From positions 4,389,297 through 4,453,296 of the forward strand of contig NZ_CP019936.1 of NCBI RefSeq assembly GCF_002009425.1: a stretch of 64,000 nucleotides of DNA, written 5' to 3'. The notes below the pieces were generated by a model. That model saw nothing but the letters and a program-made list of their open reading frames with translations. It was not told the origin of the DNA and did no database searches. Made by a program: the position numbers and the translations under genes. The number at the start of each line of letters is the position of its first letter. Positions within the stretch are counted from its first letter, which is position 1. Shown piece after piece: positions 50,730 to 59,335 of the stretch. The stretch is from Thiosocius teredinicola. GTDB lineage: Bacteria > Pseudomonadota > Gammaproteobacteria > Chromatiales > Chromatiaceae.

Positions 50730-50839
50730 GTTAGTCCTTGAACGGGATTTTGCCTCCCGGGTTGGGTGCAAGTGTAGACAAGCCCCGTGACAATAGGGCT
50801 AAGCGTATGAAATTCGAGCAAAAGATGCTCTGTGCGAGA

Positions 50840-51916
50840 TCAACCCAGATGCGGGCGACCGAGAAATGCAGGGGTCTGCATCTCGCTTAGACGGCTGAGC
50901 GTGCGCTGGAACTCGAACGCCAGCCGCTCACCGATATACAGGCGCGGTGCCGGCGCCTCGGCGCTCAGCACCAGCTTCACCCGGCGGTCATAAAATTCGT
51001 CGACCAGGAAGATGAAACGCCGGGTACGATCGTCGCGCGCCGCGCCCATGATCGGGATATCGGAGATAAACACCGTCTGGTGGCAGCGCGCCAGCTCGAT
51101 GTAGTCGTCCTTGCTGCGTGGCGGTCCGCACAGCGCCTCGAAATCGAACCACACCATGTCCTCGGCAAGTTGGCGGTAGGGCATCGAGCGCCCGTTGATC
51201 ACCAGGTCGCCCGGGCCGACCACCTCGGTGTTGGCCAGGCGCTGAAACTCGTCGGCCAAATGCCGGTCGGTTTCCGGCCCCAGGGGCGTGTGGTACACCT
51301 GCGCCTGTTCGAGGATCATCTTGCGGTAGTCGCGGTCTCCGCCGAGTTCGACGACCTCGGTGCGTTCATTCAGCAGATCAATGGCGGGAAGAAAACTCGC
51401 ACGCTGAATGCCGTCTTTGTACAGGTTGTCGGGGGCGACGTTCGATGTCGTCACCAGCGTGACCCCGTGATCGAACAGGCTGCGCAACAGGCCGGCCAGG
51501 ATCACCGCGTCGCCGATATCGACCACGTGAAACTCATCCAGACACAGCAGTCGCCAGTCGCGCGCCATGCGCTCGGCAACCAGCTTCAACGGATTCGGCT
51601 TGCCCTTGATCGCGGTGAGTTCACGGTGCACCAGCTGCATGAAGCGGTGAAAATGGAAGCGCGCCTTCGGCACATCGTTGAGGTGATCGTGAAACAGATC
51701 CATCAGCCATGTCTTGCCGCGACCGACCCCGCCCCACACATACAAACCGCGGATCGACGGTGCCGGCTTGTTGAACCAACGCTTCCAACCCGAAGCCTGC
51801 GGTCGGCGCAAAGCATCGCTGACACGCTGGTAACCCTCGAGCACGCGCCGCTGATCGGCGTCGGCAGCCAGTCCTTCGTCGGCAATACGTGTCTCGTACA
51901 GGGCTATCAGCGACAT
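50840..51916 (-). CDS. zapE: Cell division protein ZapE (AFG1-like ATPase)
   Basis: A 358-residue P-loop ATPase. RGLYVWGGVGRGKTWLMDLFHD is the Walker A region; LLCLDEFHVVDIGDAVIL the Walker B; and VTLVTTSNVAPDNLYKDGIQRASFLPAIDLL the family sensor region. ZapE interacts with FtsZ and stabilises the division ring at low oxygen or high temperature in E. coli; the mitochondrial homologue is AFG1/LACE1. Full length. Genes on both sides are separately transcribed; a weak hairpin AGCCC/GGGCT follows the stop. Confidence 0.92.
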   Translation of the reverse strand: MSLIALYETRIADEGLAADADQRRVLEGYQRVSDALRRPQASGWKRWFNKPAPSIRGLYVWGGVGRGKTWLMDLFHDHLNDVPKARFHFHRFMQLVHRELTAIKGKPNPLKLVAERMARDWRLLCLDEFHVVDIGDAVILAGLLRSLFDHGVTLVTTSNVAPDNLYKDGIQRASFLPAIDLLNERTEVVELGGDRDYRKMILEQAQVYHTPLGPETDRHLADEFQRLANTEVVGPGDLVINGRSMPYRQLAEDMVWFDFEALCGPPRSKDDYIELARCHQTVFISDIPIMGAARDDRTRRFIFLVDEFYDRRVKLVLSAEAPAPRLYIGERLAFEFQRTLSRLSEMQTPAFLGRPHLG

Positions 51917-52120
51917 GAAGCTCAGTTCGCCTGTTCAGCTTGGGAAAAACAACATTAGAAAACGGATGGCGGATTACCGCGGCAGACCGAAAGCGAATTC
52001 AGTTCCGATTCCGCCGAATGCGTACCGGGCCCGTGACTATGCCAAACCATGCGCCGCGGGCAACATTGCAAATTCGCATAGTCAGTCGCCGATTCGCGCG
52101 TCGCGACGTCGTTGCGTTGT

Positions 52121-52459
52121 TCAGCTGCCGGGATAGCGATCGTCAAGATAGGCGGGGCACAACACGGTGCGCATCGTACCGATCAGCTCGAGCAGCTTGC
52201 CGTTGCGGATGCGGTAATAGATGCGGTTGGCCTCCTTGCGCGAGGTAACGATGTTCTTGTTGCGCAACTGCTCGAGGTGCTGCGAGATATTGCTTTGCGA
52301 TGTGCCGGTCTGTTCGACGATCTCGCCGACCGACAACTCGCGATCACCGAGAGTGCACAGGATCTTCCAGCGTAAGGGATGCGCCATCGCCTTCAGCGCG
52401 TTGGCCGTCATCGTCGGATCTTCGTCATCCGGTACTTGCGGTTCCATGGGCTCTGTCAT
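52121..52459 (-). CDS. ArsR-family repressor of the persulfide-sensing (SqrR/BigR) type
   Basis: A 112-residue winged-helix repressor. The HTH is LSVGEIVEQTGTSQSNISQHLEQLRNKNIVTSRKEANRIYYRI. Two cysteines are present, C35 (WKILCTLGD, helix alpha2) and C101 (TVLCPAY, helix alpha5). They are 66 residues apart, the same spacing as the sensing pair of SqrR (C41/C107) and BigR (C42/C108), which form a tetrasulfide or disulfide with reactive sulfur and leave DNA. Metal-binding motifs of ArsR/SmtB (ELCVC) are absent. TAGGAGTTTGCT precedes ATG 52459. It follows the REC-PAS gene by 17 bases, so it is last in an operon with a kinase. Confidence 0.85.
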   Translation of the reverse strand: MTEPMEPQVPDDEDPTMTANALKAMAHPLRWKILCTLGDRELSVGEIVEQTGTSQSNISQHLEQLRNKNIVTSRKEANRIYYRIRNGKLLELIGTMRTVLCPAYLDDRYPGS

Positions 52460-52476
52460 AGCAAACTCCTACAGAT

Positions 52477-53343
52477 TCAGCCGGCCGCGCTTGTCGCATC
52501 CACGTCGTCGGAAACCTTGCGGTAGCCGCTCATGTTCTTGGCGATGCAGATGATATCTTCGATCTCGCCATCGGCATTCAGCGTCGCGGTACGCGAGAAG
52601 AGTATAGGCAGACGCTCGCCCGACTTGGCAATGAACGCCGCATCGATATCGCGCAACGCGCCGGTGCGGATCAGGGCCTCCAGCCAGGTGCCCATGAACG
52701 CATTCGCCTGTTCCTGACCTTCCTCTTCGAACACGTCGCCGATCGACATGCCGATCAACTCGTCGCGTGCGTAACCGAGCATGTCGCATGCTGCCGGATT
52801 TACTTCGCGCACAACACCTTCAGCAGAGAGTACCAGCAATGCCTCGCCCATGTACTTGAGGATGTTCTCGAGATACTGCTTGGCTTGATTCAGCTCAGCC
52901 GTTCGCTGTGCGACCCGCTCTTCAAGCACCTGATTTAGCTGGCGTTCCTTTTCGATCAACCGGAAGTAGGTACTGATCTTGTTGAGGAACTGGTTGTCGT
53001 CGATCGGTTTTAGCAGGTAGTCGACCGCGCCGACGTCGTAGCCCTTGCGTTGAAACTCCTCGGTCTTGAACGCGGCTGTCAGGAAGATGATCGGGATGTC
53101 GCGCGTCTTCTTACGCGACTTGAGCATCTGTGCGGTTTCGAAGCCATCGACTTCGGGCATCTGCACATCGAGGATGATCAGGTCGATGTCCGGATGGGCC
53201 TGCGCGATCTCGAGTGCCTCGGCGCCACCGCGCGCTTCGAGAATCTGCACGTCCATATGCTCCTGCACCAGCGAGCGCAAGGTGAACAGGTTGTGCTCGT
53301 TGTCATCGACGGCGAGCAACTTGAATCCGGAATAACGCTTCAT
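52477..53343 (-). CDS. Response regulator with PAS output domain
   Basis: A 288-residue protein. Residues 6-125 form a receiver (LLAVDDNEHN, IILDVQMPEVDGFE with D59 as phospho-acceptor, FLTAAFK, LLKPIDD). Residues 128-165 form a coiled-coil linker (EKERQLNQVLEERVAQRTAELNQAKQYLENI), and 165-280 a PAS domain (MGEALLVLSAEGVVREVNPAACDMLGYARDELIGMSI). No DNA-binding, GGDEF or kinase domain follows, so the output is probably through protein contacts. It starts 17 bases after the kinase gene and precedes the ArsR gene by 17 bases. The start MKRYSGFKLL is chosen from the receiver edge. Confidence 0.88.
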   Translation of the reverse strand: MKRYSGFKLLAVDDNEHNLFTLRSLVQEHMDVQILEARGGAEALEIAQAHPDIDLIILDVQMPEVDGFETAQMLKSRKKTRDIPIIFLTAAFKTEEFQRKGYDVGAVDYLLKPIDDNQFLNKISTYFRLIEKERQLNQVLEERVAQRTAELNQAKQYLENILKYMGEALLVLSAEGVVREVNPAACDMLGYARDELIGMSIGDVFEEEGQEQANAFMGTWLEALIRTGALRDIDAAFIAKSGERLPILFSRTATLNADGEIEDIICIAKNMSGYRKVSDDVDATSAAG

Positions 53344-53360
53344 TGGCACCCGTCTGATTG

Positions 53361-55658
53361 TTATTTGGCTGATTGACGATGCATGACATCGGAAAGTGCA
53401 CGCGCGTCGCATGGCACCGCCAAGACGTCATTCACGATGTCGGTCGGACAACTGTGGACGGCGGATTCGCCATCACCCGAGACCAAGCCAATTATTGCAG
53501 TGCTATCGCCTAAGCGATCGCGTACTGCTTTGATCGTAGCACACGCATTCTCGTTGGGCGGGCGCACGTCGATCATTAGAAAATCAACGACTTCCAACTC
53601 TTCGAGTGTTTCCATCGCCTCATCGAAATCGTCTGCCAGATGCAGCACCATCTGCCAGTCGCGCAACACGCCGCTGAGCTGCAGTTGCAGGCGAACGTCC
53701 GGCACCATCAACAACACATGCAGGCCACGCAACTCACTCGGTTGCGGTGCCGCTTCGCCCTCCGGATGCGATTCGACGGGTCGCGTGTCGACGACGCGTG
53801 CCGGCAGGGCCGCAGCGTGACCGCACTCCGCCGGCAGCATCAACGAGAAGGTCGAACCGCTGCCCGGTGTGCTGTGCAAACGGATCTCGCCACCGAGCAG
53901 TTCGGCGAGCTGGCGACTGATCGTCAGCCCAAGCCCGGTGCCACCGTAACGCCGGCTGGTCGAGCCGTCGGCCTGCTGAAACGCCTCGAAGATCGCCTCC
54001 TGCTTGCCCGGATCGATGCCGATGCCGCTGTCGACCACCGACAGCTCGATCGCGTAAGGCGGTGATGCCGCCGCTGCCTTGAGGATGACCGAACCGCGGT
54101 CGGTGAACTTCACGGCGTTGGCCAGGAAGTTCTTCAAGATCTGTCGCACCTTGTCGACGTCGGTTTCGATACAGCCGGGCGCGCCCGCTTCGATCTGTAC
54201 ATCCAACGCCAGCGACTTGGCAGCGAACTGCGGTTCGAGCAACAGGCGCAGGTCTTCGAGCAGTTCATCGACGGCCACCGATTCGGTGTGCGTCTCCAAG
54301 CGGCCCGCCTCGATGCGCGACAGATCGAGAATATTGTCGATCAACGCCTTGAGGTCGTTGGCCGCCTTGTGGATCACATCGGCCTGCTCTTGCGACTCAC
54401 CCTTGAGCTCATCGCGTTTGTTGGCCAGCAGCTTGGACAACAGCAGGATCGAGTTGAGCGGTGTGCGCAGTTCGTGGCTGACGTTGGCGAGAAACTCCGA
54501 CTTATAGCGGTTGGTCGCCTCGAGCTCGCGCGCGTGCGCACGCAGGTTGCGGGTCTGGCTGGCATGCGTTTGCGACAGGCGGGTCAGGTCGCCCGCCAGT
54601 TGGCGCAGCTCCGGCGAACCGGACCATTCGAACATCACCGGCTGATCGGATTCCAATGTCTTGCGCACGCCTTCGGTCAGGTCGCGCCCAATGCGTTCGG
54701 CGCGCCGCGTGATCCAGCGCGCCGCGATGAACAGCATGAACACCAGGCCAAACACGATCAGCAGCACGCGGAACACGATCTCGGATCGGAAGGATTGCAG
54801 CGGCGCATCATCGACCGGCCGACCGACCCACAACTTGTCACCGTCCACGGTGCGAAACATCGGTATCCAGATCACCCGGTTGTTGTCCTGCTCCCACAGT
54901 ACGATGCGGTTGCTGGTGAACATGTCCTTGAGGCCCGGATAGTCTTCGAAGGCATTGCCTTCGCGCGTCGGCAACCCCGGCAGGTGCAGGAAGCGGCCGT
55001 CGTCGTGCACCCACAGGGTCTTGTTGTCACGCCTTACCAGGCCGGCGATGTCGAGTGTGATCGCCACCAGGCCGATCGGCTTTTCGCCCGGCACGCCCGC
55101 GGCGATCGGGCTGATCAACTGCAAGGTGAACACCCTGGCAGGATCGTTGGCATCGACATCGATCCGCAGCGGACTCAAAACGACGTTGTTCAGACGCCCC
55201 GACAACAACAAGGCCGCATGCTCCGGCGATACGCCACGCAGACGCCGCGTAGTGGGGCTCCAGCTTCCCTTGCTGTCACGTTCAAGCCAGAAGCGCTCGA
55301 CCCCCTGCTCATCGAGGAACAGGATCTCGGTAATATCGCGTTCTTCGCCGAGAATGCGGTTGATCCAGTCGGTATAGCGTGCGCGCGCGACATCGATCTC
55401 TTTCTTGTCGAGTTCGTTATCGTCACCGACCAGGGCCCCCGGTTCCGGCAGCTTGGCGAGCAACCGGACGCTGGCATCGCGGCTTGCCAGGTGTTGATCC
55501 AGATCGCTGAAATCGGCGCGCAGGTTCTGCAGAAAGGCATGCCGGTAGAACAGCTCGACCCGCTCCAGCACCAGCGGCAGATTGATAATTACCGCGAGCA
55601 TTAGCGGCAGCAGGCCGAACAGGAACAGGAAGAGCAGGATACGCAGGCGTAACGACAT
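53361..55658 (-). CDS. Hybrid sensor histidine kinase with periplasmic sensor
   Basis: A 765-residue protein. TM1 near 7-28, a periplasmic sensor of about 260 residues (Cache-like: YTDWINRILGEERDITEILFLDEQGVERF), TM2 near 300-322 (VLLIVFGLVFMLFIAARWI), a linker, HisKA (FLANVSHELRTPLNSILLLSKLL, phospho-His), HATPase (DVDKVRQILKNFLANAVKFTD, SGIGIDPGKQEAIFEAFQQADGSTSRRYGGTGLGL). Residues from about 650 form a receiver-like domain (LMIDVRPPNENACATIKAVR) of degenerate type. The ligand is unknown. ATG 55658 preferred over GTG 55667. Divergent from truC, and first in the operon with the REC-PAS and ArsR genes. Confidence 0.9.
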   Translation of the reverse strand: MSLRLRILLFLFLFGLLPLMLAVIINLPLVLERVELFYRHAFLQNLRADFSDLDQHLASRDASVRLLAKLPEPGALVGDDNELDKKEIDVARARYTDWINRILGEERDITEILFLDEQGVERFWLERDSKGSWSPTTRRLRGVSPEHAALLLSGRLNNVVLSPLRIDVDANDPARVFTLQLISPIAAGVPGEKPIGLVAITLDIAGLVRRDNKTLWVHDDGRFLHLPGLPTREGNAFEDYPGLKDMFTSNRIVLWEQDNNRVIWIPMFRTVDGDKLWVGRPVDDAPLQSFRSEIVFRVLLIVFGLVFMLFIAARWITRRAERIGRDLTEGVRKTLESDQPVMFEWSGSPELRQLAGDLTRLSQTHASQTRNLRAHARELEATNRYKSEFLANVSHELRTPLNSILLLSKLLANKRDELKGESQEQADVIHKAANDLKALIDNILDLSRIEAGRLETHTESVAVDELLEDLRLLLEPQFAAKSLALDVQIEAGAPGCIETDVDKVRQILKNFLANAVKFTDRGSVILKAAAASPPYAIELSVVDSGIGIDPGKQEAIFEAFQQADGSTSRRYGGTGLGLTISRQLAELLGGEIRLHSTPGSGSTFSLMLPAECGHAAALPARVVDTRPVESHPEGEAAPQPSELRGLHVLLMVPDVRLQLQLSGVLRDWQMVLHLADDFDEAMETLEELEVVDFLMIDVRPPNENACATIKAVRDRLGDSTAIIGLVSGDGESAVHSCPTDIVNDVLAVPCDARALSDVMHRQSAK

Positions 55659-55723
55659 GCCGTGCACGATAGCGCCTGGCGGACCGGATTAGAATCCCGA
55701 CATTGCCCGGATCACAGGAAAAC

Positions 55724-56437
55724 ATGACGCCCCTGACCATTCTCTACCGCGACGAGCACTACGTGGCGATCGACAAGCCGCCCGGGCTGTTGGTGCATCG
55801 CAGCCCGATCTCGCAGGATCAGGTCTTTGCGCTGCAGCTGCTGCGCGACCAACTCGGCCGACGCGTCTACCCGGTGCATCGCCTGGACCGCGCGACCTCG
55901 GGTGTGCTGCTCTTCGGCCTGTCGGCAGACGCGGCGCGCTCGCTGGTACAGCAGTTCGAGTCGCGCCAGGTGGACAAGTCCTACCTTGCGGTTGCCCGCG
56001 GCTGGCTGCACGGTAGCGGGGTGATCGACCACCCGGTCAGCGACGACGAAGGCAACAAGCAACCGCAGCATGCGCGAACCCACTATCGATGCCTCGCCCA
56101 GGTCGAGTTGCCGTTCGCCGTCGATCGCTACCCCACCACGCGTTATTCCTTACTGCAGGTAACCCCGGAAACCGGGCGACGCCAACAGATCCGCAAACAC
56201 TTCAAGCACGTGTCGCACCATTTGATCGGCGACACCACACACGGCAACGGCAAGCACAATCGATTCTTCCGACAACAGTTCGGTATCGGTCGCCTATTGC
56301 TGATGTCGACCCGCCTCGGCTTTAGCCACCCGTACTCTGGCGAAAGGGTGCAGTTAGTCGCCAGCCCCGACGACGATTGGTTACAGATTGGTGACATCTT
56401 CGCCCATCCGCTTTCGGCCGGTCCCGGCGATAGCTAA
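55724..56437 (+). CDS. truC: tRNA pseudouridine synthase C
   Basis: A 237-residue RluA-family pseudouridine synthase. YRDEHYVAIDKPPGLLVHRS, VYPVHRLDRATSGVLLFG (catalytic Asp in HRLDR), and GRRQQIRKHFKHVSHHLIGDTTHG are the family motifs; the KHNRFFRQQF segment is typical of TruC (uracil-65 in tRNA). Cytosolic. ATG 55724 has AGGAAAAC upstream; it is divergent from the histidine kinase. Confidence 0.88.
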   Translation: MTPLTILYRDEHYVAIDKPPGLLVHRSPISQDQVFALQLLRDQLGRRVYPVHRLDRATSGVLLFGLSADAARSLVQQFESRQVDKSYLAVARGWLHGSGVIDHPVSDDEGNKQPQHARTHYRCLAQVELPFAVDRYPTTRYSLLQVTPETGRRQQIRKHFKHVSHHLIGDTTHGNGKHNRFFRQQFGIGRLLLMSTRLGFSHPYSGERVQLVASPDDDWLQIGDIFAHPLSAGPGDS

Positions 56438-56523
56438 GATGGCCAGCCAGAGATCACTTTTCTTAACCCGCATCAAAGTCGCCACGTTGTCGAAGCTGGT
56501 GGCCGGCCGGCACTTTTGGCACA

Positions 56524-57264
56524 GTGAGCGAAGTGGAAAAACTGAACCGATTCGTTGCACCGCTGATCAAGAGTGCGCGCGATCTGCTGCCGATCGTCGT
56601 GGTCATCGCGTTTTTCCAGCTGGTTGTCCTGCAACAACCCATCCCTAACCTCGCCGAAATCCTGCTTGGTGCACTGTTCGTCGTGATCGGCCTGACGCTG
56701 TTCGTGCGCGGGCTCGAGATGGGTCTGTTTCCGATCGGCGAAACCATGGCCTACGCCTTTGCACGCAAAGGTTCGTTGATGTGGCTGCTGCTGTTCGCCT
56801 TCGCGCTCGGTTTCGGCACCACGATCGCCGAACCGGCGCTGATCGCGATCGCCGCAGAGGCCGCCGAGGTCGCCGCCAATGGCCAGATGATCGCCAGCAG
56901 CGTGGAGGCGAAGGAGAGCTATGCCGATGGCCTGCGGCTTACCGTGGCCTTATCGGTCGGCTTTGCCATCCTGGTCGGAGTATTGCGCATCATCCGCGGC
57001 TGGCCGATCCACTACCTGATCATCTCCGGCTATGTCGGGGTGATCGTCATGACCGCCTTCGCACCACCGGAGATCATCGGCATCGCCTACGACTCGGGCG
57101 GGGTCACGACATCGACGATCACCGTCCCCTTGGTGACCGCGCTGGGCGTTGGGCTGGCGTCGTCGATCAAGGGCCGCAACCCGATGGTGGACGGTTTCGG
57201 ACTGATCGCCTTTGCATCGCTGACGCCGATGATCTTCGTCATGGGATACGGGATGGTGATCTGA
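56524..57264 (+). CDS. umpA: DUF1538 membrane protein, first subunit
   Basis: A 246-residue protein with about seven membrane segments. DUF1538 signatures: [51 protein letters not shown] and [23 protein letters not shown]. Start is GTG 56524. The next gene encodes the second DUF1538 protein, starting 1 base after this stop. From memory, a similar pair from Halomonas (UmpA/UmpB) was reported as a two-component cation/proton antiporter; that function is inferred here. The GVTTST and TTIAEP motifs, repeated in both genes, lie within membrane segments and may form the ion path. Confidence 0.88.
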   Translation: MSEVEKLNRFVAPLIKSARDLLPIVVVIAFFQLVVLQQPIPNLAEILLGALFVVIGLTLFVRGLEMGLFPIGETMAYAFARKGSLMWLLLFAFALGFGTTIAEPALIAIAAEAAEVAANGQMIASSVEAKESYADGLRLTVALSVGFAILVGVLRIIRGWPIHYLIISGYVGVIVMTAFAPPEIIGIAYDSGGVTTSTITVPLVTALGVGLASSIKGRNPMVDGFGLIAFASLTPMIFVMGYGMVI

Positions 57265-57265
57265 C

Positions 57266-58048
57266 ATGTCGGCTAATCCGTTCTCAGAATTGCTCACCAC
57301 GCTGTTTGCGACGATCACCGACGTGCTGCCGATCGCGGCGATCATCTTCGGCTTTCAGCTGTTCGTATTGCGCAAGTCGATTCCGCGACTGGGGCGCGTA
57401 CTGGCCGGCTTTGTGTATGTGTTGATCGGCCTGGCGTTCTTTCTCGAGGGATTGGAACTGGCGCTGTTCCCCTTGGGCAAACTGATGGCCGAGCAGCTCA
57501 CCGATCCCGCCTTTATCGCCGGTCTCACGCACCACCTCAACGGCTTGAACGTGTGGGACTATCGCTGGGTTTACCTGTTTGCCTTCGCCATCGGCTTCTC
57601 AACCACCATCGCCGAGCCGTCGCTGCTGGCCGTGGCGATCAAGGCCAACCAGGTGTCGGCCGGCAGTATCGGCATCATGGGCCTGCGGGTTGCCGTCGCT
57701 CTCGGCGTGGCGATCGGCATCGCGCTGGGAACCTACCGTATCGTCAGCGGCACGCCCTTGCACTGGTACATCATTGCCGGTTACATCATTGTCGTGATCC
57801 AGACATTCTATGCGCCACGCCTGATCATCGCCTTGGCGTACGATTCAGGCGGCGTGACCACCTCCACCGTTACGGTGCCGCTGGTCGCCGCGCTCGGCCT
57901 CGGCCTCGCCAGTACCGTTCCCGGGCGCAGCGTGCTGCTCGACGGCTTCGGCCTAATCGCGTTCGCGAGCCTGTTTCCGATGATGACGGTGATGGCTTAT
58001 GCACAACTGTCCGAGTGGCGGGCCAAACGGTCGACCCCGACCGATTAA
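57266..58048 (+). CDS. umpB: DUF1538 membrane protein, second subunit
   Basis: A 260-residue paralogue of the preceding protein, with the same order of motifs: [74 protein letters not shown] and [15 protein letters not shown]. The pair presumably forms a heterodimer in the inner membrane. The P-II gene follows after 12 bases and the CBS gene overlaps it, so transport is probably regulated by nucleotide or 2-oxoglutarate sensing. Confidence 0.88.
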   Translation: MSANPFSELLTTLFATITDVLPIAAIIFGFQLFVLRKSIPRLGRVLAGFVYVLIGLAFFLEGLELALFPLGKLMAEQLTDPAFIAGLTHHLNGLNVWDYRWVYLFAFAIGFSTTIAEPSLLAVAIKANQVSAGSIGIMGLRVAVALGVAIGIALGTYRIVSGTPLHWYIIAGYIIVVIQTFYAPRLIIALAYDSGGVTTSTVTVPLVAALGLGLASTVPGRSVLLDGFGLIAFASLFPMMTVMAYAQLSEWRAKRSTPTD

Positions 58049-58060
58049 GGAGCTACCGAA

Positions 58061-58411
58061 ATGCACTTTAAACTGCTGATTGCCTTTGTCGACGATGACA
58101 AAACCGACGCCGTGATGAAGGCGGCGCGCCAAGCCGGCGCCACCGGCGCGACCGTGATCAACAACGCGCGCGGTGAAGGACTCAACGAGACCAAGACGTT
58201 CTTCGGCCTGTCGCTGGACACGCAACGCGACATGGTGCTGTTCCTGGTCGAGGAACACCTGGCACGGCAGATCCTGGAAGAGATCGCGCGTGTCGGAGAA
58301 TTCGAATCCAAGCCGGGGTCCGGTATCGCCATTCAGATCGACGTCGAAGATGCCGTCGGCGTTACCGGTCAAGTCGCAAAACTGCAAGAAATCGTAGAGG
58401 AAGAAATATGA
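58061..58411 (+). CDS. P-II family protein linked to DUF1538 transporter
   Basis: A 116-residue P-II-like protein: MHFKLLIAFVDDDKTDAVMKAARQAGATGATVINNARGEG (beta-alpha-beta core), a short T-loop (LNETKTFFGLSLDTQRDMV) that lacks the tyrosine modified in GlnB, and a C-terminal strand/helix. The T-loop replacement points to a special partner, probably the membrane pair encoded just upstream. Its ATGA start/stop overlap with the CBS gene couples their translation. Binding of ATP, ADP or cAMP is expected from the family; the actual ligand is unknown. Confidence 0.88.
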   Translation: MHFKLLIAFVDDDKTDAVMKAARQAGATGATVINNARGEGLNETKTFFGLSLDTQRDMVLFLVEEHLARQILEEIARVGEFESKPGSGIAIQIDVEDAVGVTGQVAKLQEIVEEEI

Positions 58412-58815
58412 GCCAACCCGAGTTGGTCCGCGTACGGGACGTCATGAAAAAAGAGTTCGACGTCGTCGATGGCCTGGCGACCGTCGCCGATGCGCTGCGC
58501 AATATGCAATACATCGATACCAAGGCGCTGGTGGTGCGACGACGCAACGAGGATGACGAATACGGCATTGTCGAACTCGAAGATATCGCCACCGAGGTGC
58601 TGGCAAAGAACCGTGCACCGGAGCGCGTCAATATCTACGAGATCATGGAAAAGCCCTTGGTCGGCGTGGATCCTGAGATGGACATCCGCTATTGCGCCCG
58701 CCTGTTCGAGCGCTACCGCCTGAATCGTGCGGCCGTGATCGAAGACCGCGAGGTGATCGGTATCGTCAGCTATGCCGATATCGTCATCAAGGGCATGAAG
58801 GACCTGCTTACCTGA
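58408..58815 (+). CDS. CBS domain-pair protein
   Basis: A 135-residue protein made of two CBS repeats: VRDVMKKEFDVVDGLATVADALRNMQ ... YGIVELEDIATEV and IYEIMEKPLVGVDPEMDIRYCARLFERY ... VIGIVSYADIVIKG. Such pairs bind adenine nucleotides or SAM and regulate transporters. It shares 4 bases (ATGA) with the P-II gene. Together the two regulators form the tail of the DUF1538 operon. Confidence 0.9.
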   Translation: MSQPELVRVRDVMKKEFDVVDGLATVADALRNMQYIDTKALVVRRRNEDDEYGIVELEDIATEVLAKNRAPERVNIYEIMEKPLVGVDPEMDIRYCARLFERYRLNRAAVIEDREVIGIVSYADIVIKGMKDLLT

Positions 58816-58836
58816 ACCGACGCGACCGCACGACGC

Positions 58837-59298
58837 TTACAGACCGCGCACCATCTCTAGCACCTGTTCGGCGTGGCCCTTGGGTTTCACGTCGTACATG
58901 GCGTGTTTGATCACCCCGTTGCCGTCGACGATGAAGGTCGAACGCACGATGCCCATCTTCTTCTCGCCGTTCTTTTCCTTTTCCCGCCACACGCCGAAGG
59001 CCTCGCAGGCCTGACCTTCGACATCCGCCAACAGGCGAACGTTGAGCCCGTACTTGTCACGGAACGCGGCGTGACTGACGCAGGTATCCTTGCTCACGCC
59101 GAGTACCGCTACACCGAGGTCGTCAAAGTCGCTCATCAGTTCGGTGAACTCGATTCCCTCCATCGTGCAGCCGGGCGTATCGTCTTTCGGGTAGAAGTAA
59201 ATGACGTAGGGGTTGCCCGCGAGACTCTCACTGTCGGTCATCGACATGTCCGCGTCGGGAAGGTTGAACTCAGGTGCCTGGTCTCCCACATTCAGCAT
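58837..59298 (-). CDS. bcp: Peroxiredoxin of the BCP/PrxQ type, second cysteine missing
   Basis: A 153-residue thioredoxin-fold peroxidase. GDQAPEFNLPDADMSM and YFYPKDDTPGCTMEGIEF define the BCP/PrxQ active site; the peroxidatic cysteine is the C of PGC. The usual resolving cysteine five residues later is replaced (TMEGIEF rather than TTEACDF), so resolution must use one of the other cysteines (KDTCVSHAAF, GQACEAFG) or an external thiol. It reduces peroxides in the cytosol. GAGGAGATGCGCA precedes ATG 59298. Confidence 0.92.
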   Translation of the reverse strand: MLNVGDQAPEFNLPDADMSMTDSESLAGNPYVIYFYPKDDTPGCTMEGIEFTELMSDFDDLGVAVLGVSKDTCVSHAAFRDKYGLNVRLLADVEGQACEAFGVWREKEKNGEKKMGIVRSTFIVDGNGVIKHAMYDVKPKGHAEQVLEMVRGL

Positions 59299-59335
59299 TG
59301 CGCATCTCCTCGGGCTTTGTCGTTTCCGGCGGAAT

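Noticed and set aside
52121-52459. ArsR gene as an arsenic or zinc metalloregulator
   Set aside because: It lacks the ELCVC-type alpha3 motif and the alpha5 metal ligands; the two cysteines have the spacing of the reactive-sulfur sensors instead.
54288-55604. Plus-strand open frame of about 438 codons opposite the histidine kinase
   Set aside because: Antisense to a kinase with all catalytic boxes.
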